Shown here: piece after piece, positions 7,328 to 16,229 of the stretch
How the letters are laid out: each line of letters opens with the position of its first letter
How positions within the stretch are numbered: the stretch's first letter is position 1
Position numbers and translations under genes: made by a program
The notes under the pieces: generated by a model
Databases searched by the model: none
What the model was told of the DNA's origin: nothing
What the model saw: only the letters and a program-made list of their open reading frames with translations
Assembly (NCBI RefSeq): GCF_008271465.1
Contig: NZ_VMDU01000006.1
Location: 107,068 to 171,067 of the forward strand
Direction: 5' to 3'
DNA length: 64,000 bases
DNA from: Tabrizicola flagellatus
GTDB taxonomy: Bacteria; Pseudomonadota; Alphaproteobacteria; Rhodobacterales; Rhodobacteraceae

Positions 7328-8247
7328 TGGCCGCCTATCTGCTTCGCCGCCTGATCCAGTCCGCGCTGATCCTCCTCGGCGTCAGCTTCATCACCTTCTT
7401 CCTGCTCTACGTCCTGCCCGCCGACCCCGTGCGCCAGATCGCGGGCCGGTCGGCGACGGCGCAGACCGTGGAAAACATCCGCGAGCAGCTGGGCCTCGAC
7501 AAGCCCTTCGTCGTCCAGTACGCGCGCTACATGGGCGGCCTTCTGCAAGGCGACATGGGCCGCAGCTACCTGCAGAAGACGCAGGTGGCCGAGCTGATCT
7601 GGTCGCGCCTTCCTGCCACGCTCCTCCTCATGGCCGGGGCGATCTTCTGCGAACTGGTCTTGGGCCTGACCATGGGCATCATCGCCGCGCTCTGGCGCGG
7701 CAGGTCCATCGACCAGACGCTGATGGTCACCTCGTTCATCACCGTCTCGGCCCCGCAATTCGTGGTGAGCCTCCTGCTCCTCTACATCTTCGCGGTGAAG
7801 CTGGGCTGGTTCCCGATCGGCGGCTACGGCACCTTCGCGCATCTGGTGCTGCCCGCCGTGACCCTGGGCATCCTCGGGTCCGGCTGGTATTCCCGCATGA
7901 TGCGGTCCTCGATGATCGACGTCCTGCGCGCCGATTACATCCGCACCGCCCGCGCCAAGGGGCTGACCCGTGCGCGCATCATCCTGCGCCACGCCCTGCC
8001 GAACGCGATCCTGCCGGTCATCGCAATGATCGGCATCGACATCGGCATCTTCATGGGCGGGATCGTCGTCGTCGAAAGCGTCTTCGGCTGGCCCGGCATC
8101 GGGCAACTGGCCTGGCAGGCGATCCAGCGCGTCGACATCCCGATCATCATGGGCGTCACGCTCGTCTCGGCCTGCGCCATCGTGCTCGGCAACCTGCTGG
8201 CCGACCTGATCGCGCCCCTGATCGACCCCCGCATCCGACTTCGCTGA
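7327..8247 (+). CDS. ABC transporter permease, DppB-type
   Basis: A 306-residue permease with the DppB/OppB amino-terminal pattern (LLRRLIQSALILLGVSFITFF at the start, written here in part: LIQSALILLGVS) and the EAA loop RTARAKGLTRARIILRHALPN at about residues 215-235. The order here is C-type permease first, then B-type, which is the reverse of the common dppBC order. Start and previous stop overlap as TGATG at 7325-7329. Product localises to the inner membrane and should pair with the 6446-7327 product and the fused ATPase. Confidence 0.9.
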   Translation: MAAYLLRRLIQSALILLGVSFITFFLLYVLPADPVRQIAGRSATAQTVENIREQLGLDKPFVVQYARYMGGLLQGDMGRSYLQKTQVAELIWSRLPATLLLMAGAIFCELVLGLTMGIIAALWRGRSIDQTLMVTSFITVSAPQFVVSLLLLYIFAVKLGWFPIGGYGTFAHLVLPAVTLGILGSGWYSRMMRSSMIDVLRADYIRTARAKGLTRARIILRHALPNAILPVIAMIGIDIGIFMGGIVVVESVFGWPGIGQLAWQAIQRVDIPIIMGVTLVSACAIVLGNLLADLIAPLIDPRIRLR

Positions 8248-8269
8248 AACCCAACAGGAGAGAATGACA

Positions 8270-9883
8270 ATGAAGAAACTGCTCGCCTCCACCGCCGTCA
8301 TGCTGGCGCTCGCGCTGCCCGGCGTCGCGCAGGACTATACCCCCGACCCGGCAGCCAAGCCCGGCGGGTCCATCACCATCACCTACAAGGACGACGTGGC
8401 CACGCTCGACCCCGCCATCGGCTATGACTGGCAGAACTGGTCGATGATCAAGTCCCTCTTCGACGGGCTGATGGACTACACCCCCGGCACCACCGACCTG
8501 CGCCCGGGCCTTGCCGAAAGCTACGAGATTTCCGAGGACGGCCTTATCTACACCTTCAAACTGCGCGCCGGGGTCAAGTTCCACAACGGGCGCGAGATGA
8601 CGGCCGAGGACGTGAAATACTCGCTCGACCGCGTGACCAACCCGGAAACCCAGTCGCCGGGGGCCGGGTTCTTCGGCGCCATCGCCGGGTTCGAGAACGC
8701 CGGGCCGGGCGGCCTGTCGGGAGTCGAGGTCGTGGACCCCCTGACCGTGAAGATCACCCTGTCGCGGCCCGACGCGACCTTCCTGCACGTCATGGCCCTG
8801 AACTTCGCCAGCGTGGTGCCGAAGGAAGCCGTGGACGAGGCCGGCGCCGACTTCGGGAAGAAACCCGTGGGAACCGGGGCCTACAAGCTGGCGGAATGGA
8901 CACTGGGCCAGCGGCTGGTGTTCGAGAAGAACGCCGACTACTGGCGCCCGGGCGTGCCGTTCCTCGACAGCATCGTCTTCGAGGTCGGGCAGGAACCCGT
9001 CGTGGCGCTGCTCCGGCTTCAGAACGGCGAGGTCGACCTGCCCGGCGACGGCATCCCTCCGGCCAAGTTCCAGGAGGTGATGGGCGATCCGGCCCAGGCC
9101 GCGCGCGTGGTGCAGGGCGGCCAGCTTCAGACCGGCTACATCACGCTGAACGTGACCATTCCGCCGCTGGACAAGGTCGAAGTCCGCAAGGCCATCAACA
9201 TGGCGATCAACAAGGAGAGGATCACCCAGATCATCAACGGCCGCGCCATCCCCGCGAACCAGCCGCTGCCGCCCTCGATGCCCGGCTATACCAAGGACTA
9301 CGCGGGCTATCCCTACGACCCGGAAGGCGCCAAGAAGCTTCTGGCCGATGCTGGCCTCGCCGACGGGTTCGAGACCGAGCTTTACGTCATGAACACCGAC
9401 CCGAACCCGCGCATCGCGCAGGCGATCCAGCAGGACCTCGCGGCCATCGGCATCAAGGCCAACATCCAGAACCTCGCCCAGGCCAACGTGATCGAGGCCG
9501 GCGGCGCGGGCACCGCGCCGATGATCTGGTCGGGCGGCATGGCCTGGATCGCCGACTTCCCCGATCCGTCCAACTTCTACGGGCCGATCCTCGGCTGCGC
9601 GGGCGCCGGCGAGGGCGGCTGGAACTGGTCCAAGTTCTGCGACCCCGCCCTTGATGCCAAGGCGGTCGAGGCGGACAGCATGTTCGACCCGGCCAAGTCG
9701 GCGGATCGGCTCAAGCTCTGGTCCGACATCTACATGGGCGTGATGGAACAGGCCCCCTGGGTGCCCGTGTTCAACGAGGAACGCTACACGATGAAGTCGG
9801 AACGCATGGGCGGCGAGGATGCGCTTTACGTCGATCCGGTCTCGATCCCGGTCAACTACGACTACGTCTGGGTCAAACAGTAA
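8270..9883 (+). CDS. ABC transporter substrate-binding protein, family 5 (peptide/nickel/amide type)
   Basis: The 537-residue periplasmic protein has a clear signal peptide (MKKLLASTAVMLALALPGVAQ) and the SBP_bac_5 architecture with RPGLAESYEISEDGLIYTFKLR (partly quoted: LAESYEISEDGLIYTF) and KFHNGREMTAEDVKYSLDR. It would capture the substrate for the two upstream permeases. ATG at 8270 is preferred because AGGAG at 8256-8260 is nine bases upstream; ATG at 8264 would be too close. Family 5 proteins usually bind peptides, but the operon also encodes an amide sensor and a formamidase, so a small amide, urea derivative or peptide amide is a reasonable guess. The stop overlaps the next start (TAATG). 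Confidence 0.9.
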   Translation: MKKLLASTAVMLALALPGVAQDYTPDPAAKPGGSITITYKDDVATLDPAIGYDWQNWSMIKSLFDGLMDYTPGTTDLRPGLAESYEISEDGLIYTFKLRAGVKFHNGREMTAEDVKYSLDRVTNPETQSPGAGFFGAIAGFENAGPGGLSGVEVVDPLTVKITLSRPDATFLHVMALNFASVVPKEAVDEAGADFGKKPVGTGAYKLAEWTLGQRLVFEKNADYWRPGVPFLDSIVFEVGQEPVVALLRLQNGEVDLPGDGIPPAKFQEVMGDPAQAARVVQGGQLQTGYITLNVTIPPLDKVEVRKAINMAINKERITQIINGRAIPANQPLPPSMPGYTKDYAGYPYDPEGAKKLLADAGLADGFETELYVMNTDPNPRIAQAIQQDLAAIGIKANIQNLAQANVIEAGGAGTAPMIWSGGMAWIADFPDPSNFYGPILGCAGAGEGGWNWSKFCDPALDAKAVEADSMFDPAKSADRLKLWSDIYMGVMEQAPWVPVFNEERYTMKSERMGGEDALYVDPVSIPVNYDYVWVKQ

Positions 9884-10842
9884 TGTGCAAGGCCTGCGAC
9901 TACACGATCCACGGCGCGCAGCATCATTTCGGCTGGGACAACTCCCTGCCGCCGGCGCTGCGCGTCGCGCCGGGCTCGACCATCGAGTTCCACTGTCATG
10001 ATTCCTCGGCGGGCCAGCTTGGCCCGTCGTCCACCCTGCAAAGCGTGATCGACCTCGACTTCGGCAAGATCAACCCGGTCTCGGGGCCGATCTGGGTCGA
10101 GGGGGCGAAACCGGGCGACGTGCTGAAGGTGACGCTGGAGGGCTTCGCCCCCAGGGTGTTCGACGGCAAGGGCTTCGGCTGGACCGCGAACATCCCGGGC
10201 TTCGGCCTTCTGGCCGACCAGTTCAAGGACCCCGCGCTGTGTCTGTGGTCGTATGACCCGGCGAGCATGGAGCCCGCGATGTGGGGGTCATCGGCCCGCG
10301 TGCCGCTCAAGCCGTTCAGCGGCACCATCGGCTGCGCGCCGGCGGAAGCCGGCCTGCACTCCGTCGTCCCGCCGCGTCGGGTCGGCGGCAACCTCGACAT
10401 CCGGGACCTGACGGCGGGCGTCACGCTCTACCTGCCGGTCGAGGTCGAGGGCGCACTGTTCAGCGTGGGCGACACCCACGCCGCGCAGGGCGATGGCGAA
10501 GTCTGCGGCACGGCGATCGAAAGCCCGATGAACGTCGTCCTGACGCTGGACCTGGTGAAGGACCAGCCGCTGAAGTTCCCGCGCTTCACCACGCCGGGGC
10601 CGGTGACGCGGCATCTGGACGCCAAGGGCTACGAGGCGACGACGGGTGTCGGGCCGGACCTGATGACGGCGGCCCGCGACGCGGTGTCGGGGATGATCGA
10701 CCTGCTGACCCGCCAGCAGGGCATCTCGGCGGTGGACGCCTACATGCTCTGTTCCGTCTGCGGCGACCTGCGCATCTCGGAAATCGTGGACATGCCGAAC
10801 TGGGTCGTCAGCTTCTACTTCCCCCGGGTCGTCTTCGAATGA
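9883..10842 (+). CDS. fmdA: Acetamidase/formamidase family amidohydrolase
   Basis: A 319-residue cytoplasmic enzyme of the FmdA_AmdA family. Visible motifs are FHCHDSSAGQL (residues about 36-46, with the conserved His/Asp), PVSGPIWVEGAKPGDVL (about 66-82), GWTANIPGFGLL, the SVGDTHAAQGDGEVCGTAIE block (about 192-211), and the CSVCGDLRISEIVDMPN end motif. Family members hydrolyse formamide or acetamide to ammonia and the acid. Its position between the substrate-binding protein and ATPase genes makes it the catabolic step for the imported amide, yielding nitrogen. It overlaps both neighbours by a few bases. Confidence 0.88.
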   Translation: MCKACDYTIHGAQHHFGWDNSLPPALRVAPGSTIEFHCHDSSAGQLGPSSTLQSVIDLDFGKINPVSGPIWVEGAKPGDVLKVTLEGFAPRVFDGKGFGWTANIPGFGLLADQFKDPALCLWSYDPASMEPAMWGSSARVPLKPFSGTIGCAPAEAGLHSVVPPRRVGGNLDIRDLTAGVTLYLPVEVEGALFSVGDTHAAQGDGEVCGTAIESPMNVVLTLDLVKDQPLKFPRFTTPGPVTRHLDAKGYEATTGVGPDLMTAARDAVSGMIDLLTRQQGISAVDAYMLCSVCGDLRISEIVDMPNWVVSFYFPRVVFE

Positions 10843-12617
10843 CCCTGGCGGAAGCCCTGCCAGCCACCGGGGCGGCCACCGCCCCGGACACCGTCCTGCG
10901 GGTCGAGGGCCTCTGCGTCTCGGCCCGCACCGAAGCTGGGTTGAAACCCCTGGTGCAGGACCTGTCCTTCGAGCTGAGGAAGGGCGAGACGCTGGCCATC
11001 GCCGGGGAAAGCGGCTCGGGCAAGTCGATCACCTCGCTGGCGATCATGGGCCTTCTGCCGCAACCCGCCGTCCGCGTGACCGGCGGCAGCATCCGCTTTG
11101 CCGGACAGGACCTGACCGGGCTGTCCGAACCCGCGCTGCGCGCGATCCGCGGCGACCGGATCGCGATGATCTTCCAGGAACCGATGACCAGCCTGAACCC
11201 GGTGATGACCGTGGGCGCCCAGCTGGCCGAGGCGATCCGGGCGCATGAGGCGGTCAGCCGTCCCGAGGCCGCGAAGCGCGCCGCCCTCGCGCTGCGGGCG
11301 GTGCGCCTGTCGGAACCCGAACGGCGGATGACGCAATATCCGCACGAACTGTCCGGCGGCATGCGCCAGCGGGTGATGATCGCCATGGCCTTGGCGCTGA
11401 AGCCCGAGGTGCTGATCGCCGACGAACCCACCACGGCGCTCGACGTGACCGTGCAGCGCGAGGTGCTGGACCTTCTCCGCGACCTGCAGGCGCAGATGGG
11501 CACGGCCATCATCCTCATCACGCACGACATGGGCGTAGTGGCAGAGATGGCCGACCGGGTGATCGTGATGCGCCAGGGCCGCCAGGTCGAGGCCGCGCCG
11601 ACCCTGCAGATCTTCGACCGCCCCTCGGCCGACTATACCCGGGCCCTGCTGGCCGCCGTGCCCCGCATGGGCCAGGGGCCGACCCGCCCCCCGGTCAGCA
11701 CCGAGCCGGTCGCGCGGCTGACCGATGTCGTCGTGCGCTATCCCCTGCGTCAGGGCGTCCTGGGCCGCGTCTCGGCCAACGTCCATGCCGTGGAACACGT
11801 CAGCTTCGACATCCGCAAGGGCGAAACCTTCGCCCTGGTGGGCGAGTCCGGCTGCGGCAAGTCCACCATCGCCCGGGCGCTGGTAGGCCTTGCCCCGCAT
11901 CAGGGCCGGATCGAGATCGCCGGCCAGGCGATGGAGGGGCTGGACGCCCAGGGCCTGAAGGCGATGCGCCGGAAGGTGCAGATGGTGTTCCAGGACCCGA
12001 TGGCCGCGCTCAACCCGCGGATGCGGGTGGGCGACCTGATCTCCGAACCCCTGCTGATCCACGGCATCGGCGATGCCGCAAGCCAGCGCGCCCGGGCCGC
12101 GGACCTGATGGCGCGCGTCGGGCTGGAGCCGGAACACCTGAACCGCTATCCGCACGAATTCTCGGGCGGCCAGCGCCAGCGCATCTGCATCGCCCGGGCG
12201 CTGGCCCTGCAACCCGAACTGGTGATCGCCGACGAAAGCGTCAGCGCGCTGGATGTCAGCGTGCAGGCGCGGGTGCTGGACCTCTTGCGCGCCCTGCAGA
12301 CCGAATTCGGGGTGGCCTACCTGTTCATCAGCCACGACATGGCGGTGGTGGACAACATCTCGGACCGGGTGGCGGTGATGTATCTGGGCCAGATCGTCGA
12401 ACTCGGCACGCGGGCACAGATCTTCGGCAACCCTCAGCACCCCTATACCCGCCGCCTTATCGGCGCCGTTCCCGTCCCGGACCCCAGGCAGAAACGCCGC
12501 TCCGGTCCAAGGCTGGCGGTGGAGATCCCGAGTCCGGTCCATCCGCCCGGCCAGGCGCCGGCGCGCGTCGTCCTGCGCGACATCGGCGAGGGCCATCTGG
12601 TCGGGTCAGAGCTCTGA
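10839..12617 (+). CDS. ABC transporter ATP-binding protein, fused DppD-DppF type
   Basis: A 592-residue protein with two complete ABC cassettes. The first has Walker A GESGSGKS at residues 56-63 and signature ELSGGMRQR near 169; the second has GESGCGKS near 335 and EFSGGQRQR near 440. Each is followed by an oligopeptide-type carboxyl extension (PHPYT-like motif: ADYTRALL and [10 protein letters not shown]). Both ATPase halves of the importer are therefore supplied by one polypeptide. The ATG overlaps the amidase stop (ATGA at 10839-10842). This is the last gene of the amide operon; only 29 bases separate it from the convergent TetR gene. Confidence 0.92.
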   Translation: MTLAEALPATGAATAPDTVLRVEGLCVSARTEAGLKPLVQDLSFELRKGETLAIAGESGSGKSITSLAIMGLLPQPAVRVTGGSIRFAGQDLTGLSEPALRAIRGDRIAMIFQEPMTSLNPVMTVGAQLAEAIRAHEAVSRPEAAKRAALALRAVRLSEPERRMTQYPHELSGGMRQRVMIAMALALKPEVLIADEPTTALDVTVQREVLDLLRDLQAQMGTAIILITHDMGVVAEMADRVIVMRQGRQVEAAPTLQIFDRPSADYTRALLAAVPRMGQGPTRPPVSTEPVARLTDVVVRYPLRQGVLGRVSANVHAVEHVSFDIRKGETFALVGESGCGKSTIARALVGLAPHQGRIEIAGQAMEGLDAQGLKAMRRKVQMVFQDPMAALNPRMRVGDLISEPLLIHGIGDAASQRARAADLMARVGLEPEHLNRYPHEFSGGQRQRICIARALALQPELVIADESVSALDVSVQARVLDLLRALQTEFGVAYLFISHDMAVVDNISDRVAVMYLGQIVELGTRAQIFGNPQHPYTRRLIGAVPVPDPRQKRRSGPRLAVEIPSPVHPPGQAPARVVLRDIGEGHLVGSEL

Positions 12618-12646
12618 GACACAGGTCTTGTCTCGACCGCTCCGGG

Positions 12647-13279
12647 TCAGGCCATCCTTTCGGGCTGGGGCCGCATGAGGGCGGCAAGGGCAATCGTCTG
12701 CGCCTCGCTTGCCCGATGCAGATCGTGCATCGGCATCGCGTCGTCCTTGACGAACTCGATGAACAGCTGGTTCAGCGCGCTGAACACGATCTGCCCCAGG
12801 ACCGCGGGATCAAGGTCGCCCCTCGTCAGCCCGCGAAGTTTCAGCGCGGACAGCAGCTCGCAGACCTGAGCCGACAGCATCGCATCCAGCTGCGTGTAAT
12901 GCCGCGAAAACGGCGTCGCCGGGGCCTCGATCGAAATCGCCATGGCCTTGCGCCACATCTCTTTCGACAGGTAGTTCAACGAATGGTCGTAGTAGATCCG
13001 GATCAGCTCGACCAGCGCGCGGGCCACGTCCGAAGGCGGCGACAGCACAAGGGCGCGGCCCGCCTCGATCACCTCTTCCACCTCCATCGAAACGATGGAC
13101 AGGAGGAGATCACCCTTGGTGGAAAAGTAGTTGTAGCAGGTGCCCGCCGACACTTCGGCCGCGGCCGCGATGTCCTCGATGCGCACGGCATCGTAGCCCT
13201 GGGCGCGGAACAGCCGCGAGGCCGCCTCGAGGATCCGGCGCGTGCGGTCGGCCTTCTGTCTTTCGCGCAGCCCGGTCAT
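12647..13279 (-). CDS. TetR/AcrR family transcriptional regulator
   Basis: The 210-residue product from ATG 13279 has an amino-terminal helix-turn-helix at about residues 15-60 (ILEAASRLFRAQGYDAVRIEDIA...SAGTCYNYFSTKGDLL pattern) and a helical ligand-binding domain. It is transcribed away from the polyamine-type ABC operon, and an 18-bp palindrome lies between them. An upstream ATG at 13318 would place the first codons within that palindrome, so the shorter start, with AGGA a few bases before it, is preferred. A likely role is repression of itself and of the transport operon, with a polyamine-like inducer; the ligand is not known. Confidence 0.85.
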   Translation of the reverse strand: MTGLRERQKADRTRRILEAASRLFRAQGYDAVRIEDIAAAAEVSAGTCYNYFSTKGDLLLSIVSMEVEEVIEAGRALVLSPPSDVARALVELIRIYYDHSLNYLSKEMWRKAMAISIEAPATPFSRHYTQLDAMLSAQVCELLSALKLRGLTRGDLDPAVLGQIVFSALNQLFIEFVKDDAMPMHDLHRASEAQTIALAALMRPQPERMA

Positions 13280-13301
13280 GCGGTTCCTGTCTTGCCCATT
13301 A

Positions 13302-13319
13302 TTTGATGTTGACTTCAAA
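13302..13319. promoter_or_regulatory. Candidate TetR operator
   Basis: TTTGATGTTGACTTCAAA is an imperfect 18-bp palindrome (14 of 18 positions symmetric; TTTGA-x-GT at each end). It sits in the divergent interval between the TetR gene and the substrate-binding protein gene, and contains a TTGACT that could be a -35 element for the transport operon. Confidence 0.5.
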
Positions 13320-13382
13320 AATGAACGAACTCAATTCTTTTCTCAAGCGCCCGACCAGAGGCCCCCCAACATGGAGATGACG

Positions 13383-14423
13383 ATGACCCGCACGCTGTCC
13401 GCCCTTGCCCTGATCCTGACCGCGACGCCCGGCCTTGCGCAGGAGCTGAACGCGCTTGTCTGGTGCGACCACACCGACCCCGCGCTGATCCGGCCCTTCG
13501 AGGAGAAGTTCGGCGTCAAGGTGAACCTCAAGGAGTATGAGGGCACGGCGGCCGGCCTGGCGATCCTTGACCAGTCGCAGCCCGGCGACTGGGACGTGCT
13601 GGTGATCGACGCGGTGGACGTGAAGCGCGCGGTCGAGGCCGGGCATCTGGCGGAACTGCCCGCCGACCAGCTGCCGACGGCGGATTTCTTCCCCGAACTG
13701 GTGATGGCCGAGAACAACACCGTGGGCGGCAAGACCTATGCCGTGACCGAGAAGTTCGGCTACAACACCGTCTCCTACGACAAATCCAAGGTCGATCCGG
13801 CGGACATGGAGGACATGGCCACCCTCACCTCGGGCAAGTATGACGGGCGGATCGGGATCTACGACTATTACCTGCCGGTGCTGGGTCTGGTGGCCCTGAG
13901 CCAGGGGATCAAGACCGCGGACATCACCGCCGAAAACCTCGGTGCGCTGCGCGAACCGCTGATGGCGCTGCGCAAGGCGTCCAAGCAGGTCTCCGAGGTG
14001 GTCGCGGCGCAGACGGCGCTGGCGACGGGCGAGGTCGATATCGTGGTCGGCGGTGGCGAATGGCTGACGGCGGTGCTGGCGACCGAGAACCCGAACCTCG
14101 ACTGGACCATCCCGAAGCAGGGCGCGCTTCGCTGGGCGCAGTCGATCGGAGTGGTGGCGGGCTCCACCCAGCCCGACCTCGCGCTGGAATTCGTGAAATA
14201 CATCGTCTCGCCGGAAGGTCAGGCGGCCCTTGCGACCTCGTCCTGCTACTGGGGCATGCCGGCGAACGCCAAGGCCGGCGAGGTGCTGAGCCCCGAGGCA
14301 AAGGCCGTCCTGCGCTGGGACCAGCAGCCCGACTTCCTGGCCCGCGCCCAGCTTTACCCGATCCCGGACGCGGCGCTTGATACCGCGATGCAGGACCTCT
14401 GGACCGAGATGCTGAACCAGTGA
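13383..14423 (+). CDS. Polyamine-type ABC transporter substrate-binding protein (PotD/PotF-like)
   Basis: A 346-residue periplasmic protein with signal peptide MTRTLSALALILTATPGLAQ and an extracellular solute-binding family 8 fold (NALVWCDHTDPALIRPFEEKFG-type start, DWDVLVIDAVDV, KYIVSPEGQAAL). The four-gene set that follows is typical of spermidine/putrescine importers. ATG at 13383 is chosen because GGAG at 13373-13376 lies six bases before it; ATG at 13371 has no ribosome site. The polyamine assignment comes from family and gene order; other cationic or small organic substrates are possible. Stop overlaps the next start (GTGA). Confidence 0.85.
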   Translation: MTRTLSALALILTATPGLAQELNALVWCDHTDPALIRPFEEKFGVKVNLKEYEGTAAGLAILDQSQPGDWDVLVIDAVDVKRAVEAGHLAELPADQLPTADFFPELVMAENNTVGGKTYAVTEKFGYNTVSYDKSKVDPADMEDMATLTSGKYDGRIGIYDYYLPVLGLVALSQGIKTADITAENLGALREPLMALRKASKQVSEVVAAQTALATGEVDIVVGGGEWLTAVLATENPNLDWTIPKQGALRWAQSIGVVAGSTQPDLALEFVKYIVSPEGQAALATSSCYWGMPANAKAGEVLSPEAKAVLRWDQQPDFLARAQLYPIPDAALDTAMQDLWTEMLNQ

Positions 14424-15274
14424 GTCTCGCCGCCCGCGACCGCCGTCTCGCCTGGGGCCTCATGGCCCCGGCCCTGCTCTGGACGGCTGCCTTCTTCGTC
14501 CTGCCCTTCCTGGGCATGATCGCGCTATCCTTCGCCCACATGGAGGGGCGGCAGGTCGTCCAAGGCTTTGACACGGGCAACTATGCCCGCATCTTCACCG
14601 ACTGGACGATGCTGAAGGCGCTGATCAACAGCCTTGAGATCACGGCGGTCGTGACGGTGATCTCGGTCGTCCTCGCCTATCCCCTGGCCGCGATCATCGC
14701 CTTCCGGGTGCCCGCGCGCTGGCAAAGGCTGGCGCTGCTGATGGCGGTGCTGCCGTTCTGGACCTCTTACGTCGTGAGGTCTTATTCCTGGCCTCTGGTC
14801 CTCGGGCAGAACGGGGTGGTGAACCAGACGCTGCTGGGCCTCGGGCTGATCGCCGAGCCGGTGCAGATCGCCTCGACCCGGGCCGCGACGGTGGTCGGCT
14901 TCGTGCATTTCTTCGTGATGCTCCTGACGCTGACGATCTATGCCAACCTGATCCAGCTGTCGCCGAACTACGCCCGCGCCGCGCAGGACCTGGGCGCAAG
15001 CCGCTGGCAGACCTTCGTCCATGTCATCCTGCCCCTGACCCTGCCGGGCGTGGTGACCGGGGCCTTCCTGACCTTCGTCCTCTGCATCGGCGACTACATC
15101 ACGCCGCAGATCCTGGGCGGCAACACGGAACTGACCCTGCCGCAGCTGATCATGCTGCAACTGGGCCGCAGCGGGAATTTTCCCCTGGCCTCGGCGCTGA
15201 GCGTGGTGCTGATGGCGGTGGTGACGCTGGCCTATTTTGCGAGCAGCCGCTGGTTGCGGCTGGACCGGGTATGA
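14420..15274 (+). CDS. ABC transporter permease, PotB-like
   Basis: A 284-residue inner-membrane permease with six hydrophobic segments and the EAA loop RAAQDLGASRWQTFVHVILPL near residue 190-210. WTSYVVRSYSWPLVLGQNG is a common PotB/PotH stretch. GTG at 14420 overlaps the preceding stop, implying coupled translation. With the 15462-16229 product it forms the membrane channel of the importer. After its stop a MITE-like inverted repeat intrudes before the second permease gene. Confidence 0.88.
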   Translation: MSLAARDRRLAWGLMAPALLWTAAFFVLPFLGMIALSFAHMEGRQVVQGFDTGNYARIFTDWTMLKALINSLEITAVVTVISVVLAYPLAAIIAFRVPARWQRLALLMAVLPFWTSYVVRSYSWPLVLGQNGVVNQTLLGLGLIAEPVQIASTRAATVVGFVHFFVMLLTLTIYANLIQLSPNYARAAQDLGASRWQTFVHVILPLTLPGVVTGAFLTFVLCIGDYITPQILGGNTELTLPQLIMLQLGRSGNFPLASALSVVLMAVVTLAYFASSRWLRLDRV

Positions 15275-15287
15275 TGGCCTGCCGCCA

Positions 15288-15438
15288 GCCCCCCACCCCC
15301 ATCCCCTCCCCACAAGGGGGAGGGGAGGCGCTCTTTTCGTCGCGACCTTGCCATCTGTCCACCGTCGAAGCACTCCTGCGCCAGTTCCACCCGAGCCTCC
15401 CCTCCCCCGCCGCGGGGAGAGGATGGGGGTGGGGGGCC
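15288..15438. repeat. MITE-like element with ~43-bp terminal inverted repeats
   Basis: Two long arms face each other: 15288-15330 (CCCCCCACCCCCATCC then CTCCCC, spacer, GGGGGAGGGGAGGC) and 15394-15438, whose reverse complement is nearly identical. About 63 bases lie between. It has no transposase and is inserted between two genes of one operon. Half-copies occur near 25370 and 41937. It probably adds an RNA stem but leaves both genes intact. Confidence 0.75.
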
Positions 15439-15461
15439 GGCGGCCTGAACGGAGGCACCTG

Positions 15462-16229
15462 ATGCGCCTGCTCTCCTGGGCCTATCTCGCGGCGGCCTAT
15501 GTCTTCGTCTTCCTGCCCGTCGCGGTGCTGGTCGTCTTCAGCTTCCAGGACGGCCGCCTGCCGGTGCCGCCCTTCCGGGGGGTCACGTTCGAGTGGTACG
15601 CCAAGGTCCTGTCCGACGGGAAACTGATGACGGCACTGGGAAATTCGCTGCTGGTCGCGGTGGTCTCCTCCACTGTCGCGCTCATCCTCGGCTTCCTCGC
15701 CGCCCATGCCCTGGCCCGTGTCCGCCTGCCGGGGTCCGCCCTGATGCGGGGGGTCCTGATCGCGCCCCTGACCGTCAGCTACCTGATCATCGCGCTCGGC
15801 CTTCTGAACCTCTTCACCCAGACCGGGGTACGCCTGTCCCTCTGGACCGCCGGGATCGGCCATGTCGTCATCAACCTTCCCCTCTGCTTCGCCATCACCT
15901 ATGCCGCCATGGGCGACCACCAGCGGAACGCCGAACGCGCCGCCCGCGACCTTGGCGCGCCGGAGTGGAAGGTGCTTCTCCTGATCTCCGCCCCCATGCT
16001 GGCCGCGCCGCTCGCCGCCGCCTTCTTCCTGTCGGTCACCTTCTCCTGGGATGAATTCATCATCGCCTTCCTGCTGACGCGCTTCGACGTCACCCTGCCG
16101 GTGGAAATCTGGTCCATGCTCCGCTCGGGCCTGTCGCCCGCCACCAATGCGGTGGGCTCGCTCGTCTTCCTCGTCTCGGTGACGCTGGTGATCCTGCTTG
16201 AACTTCTCGTCTTCCGGAGGACGAAGTGA
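15462..16229 (+). CDS. ABC transporter permease, PotC-like
   Basis: A 255-residue permease with six membrane segments and the EAA loop RAARDLGAPEWKVLLLISAPM near residues 160-180. FSWDEFIIAFLLT near the end is typical of PotC/PotI. ATG at 15462 has GGAGG six bases before it, so it has an independent ribosome site, needed because the repeat element separates it from the first permease gene by 187 bases. The longer in-frame extension upstream is repeat sequence (Pro/Gly-rich) and is rejected. Confidence 0.88.
   Translation: MRLLSWAYLAAAYVFVFLPVAVLVVFSFQDGRLPVPPFRGVTFEWYAKVLSDGKLMTALGNSLLVAVVSSTVALILGFLAAHALARVRLPGSALMRGVLIAPLTVSYLIIALGLLNLFTQTGVRLSLWTAGIGHVVINLPLCFAITYAAMGDHQRNAERAARDLGAPEWKVLLLISAPMLAAPLAAAFFLSVTFSWDEFIIAFLLTRFDVTLPVEIWSMLRSGLSPATNAVGSLVFLVSVTLVILLELLVFRRTK

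Noticed and set aside
15271..15462. 63-codon ORF between the two permease genes
   Set aside because: It is entirely repeat sequence (PTPIPSPQGGGE type peptide), typical of the inverted-repeat element and not a gene.
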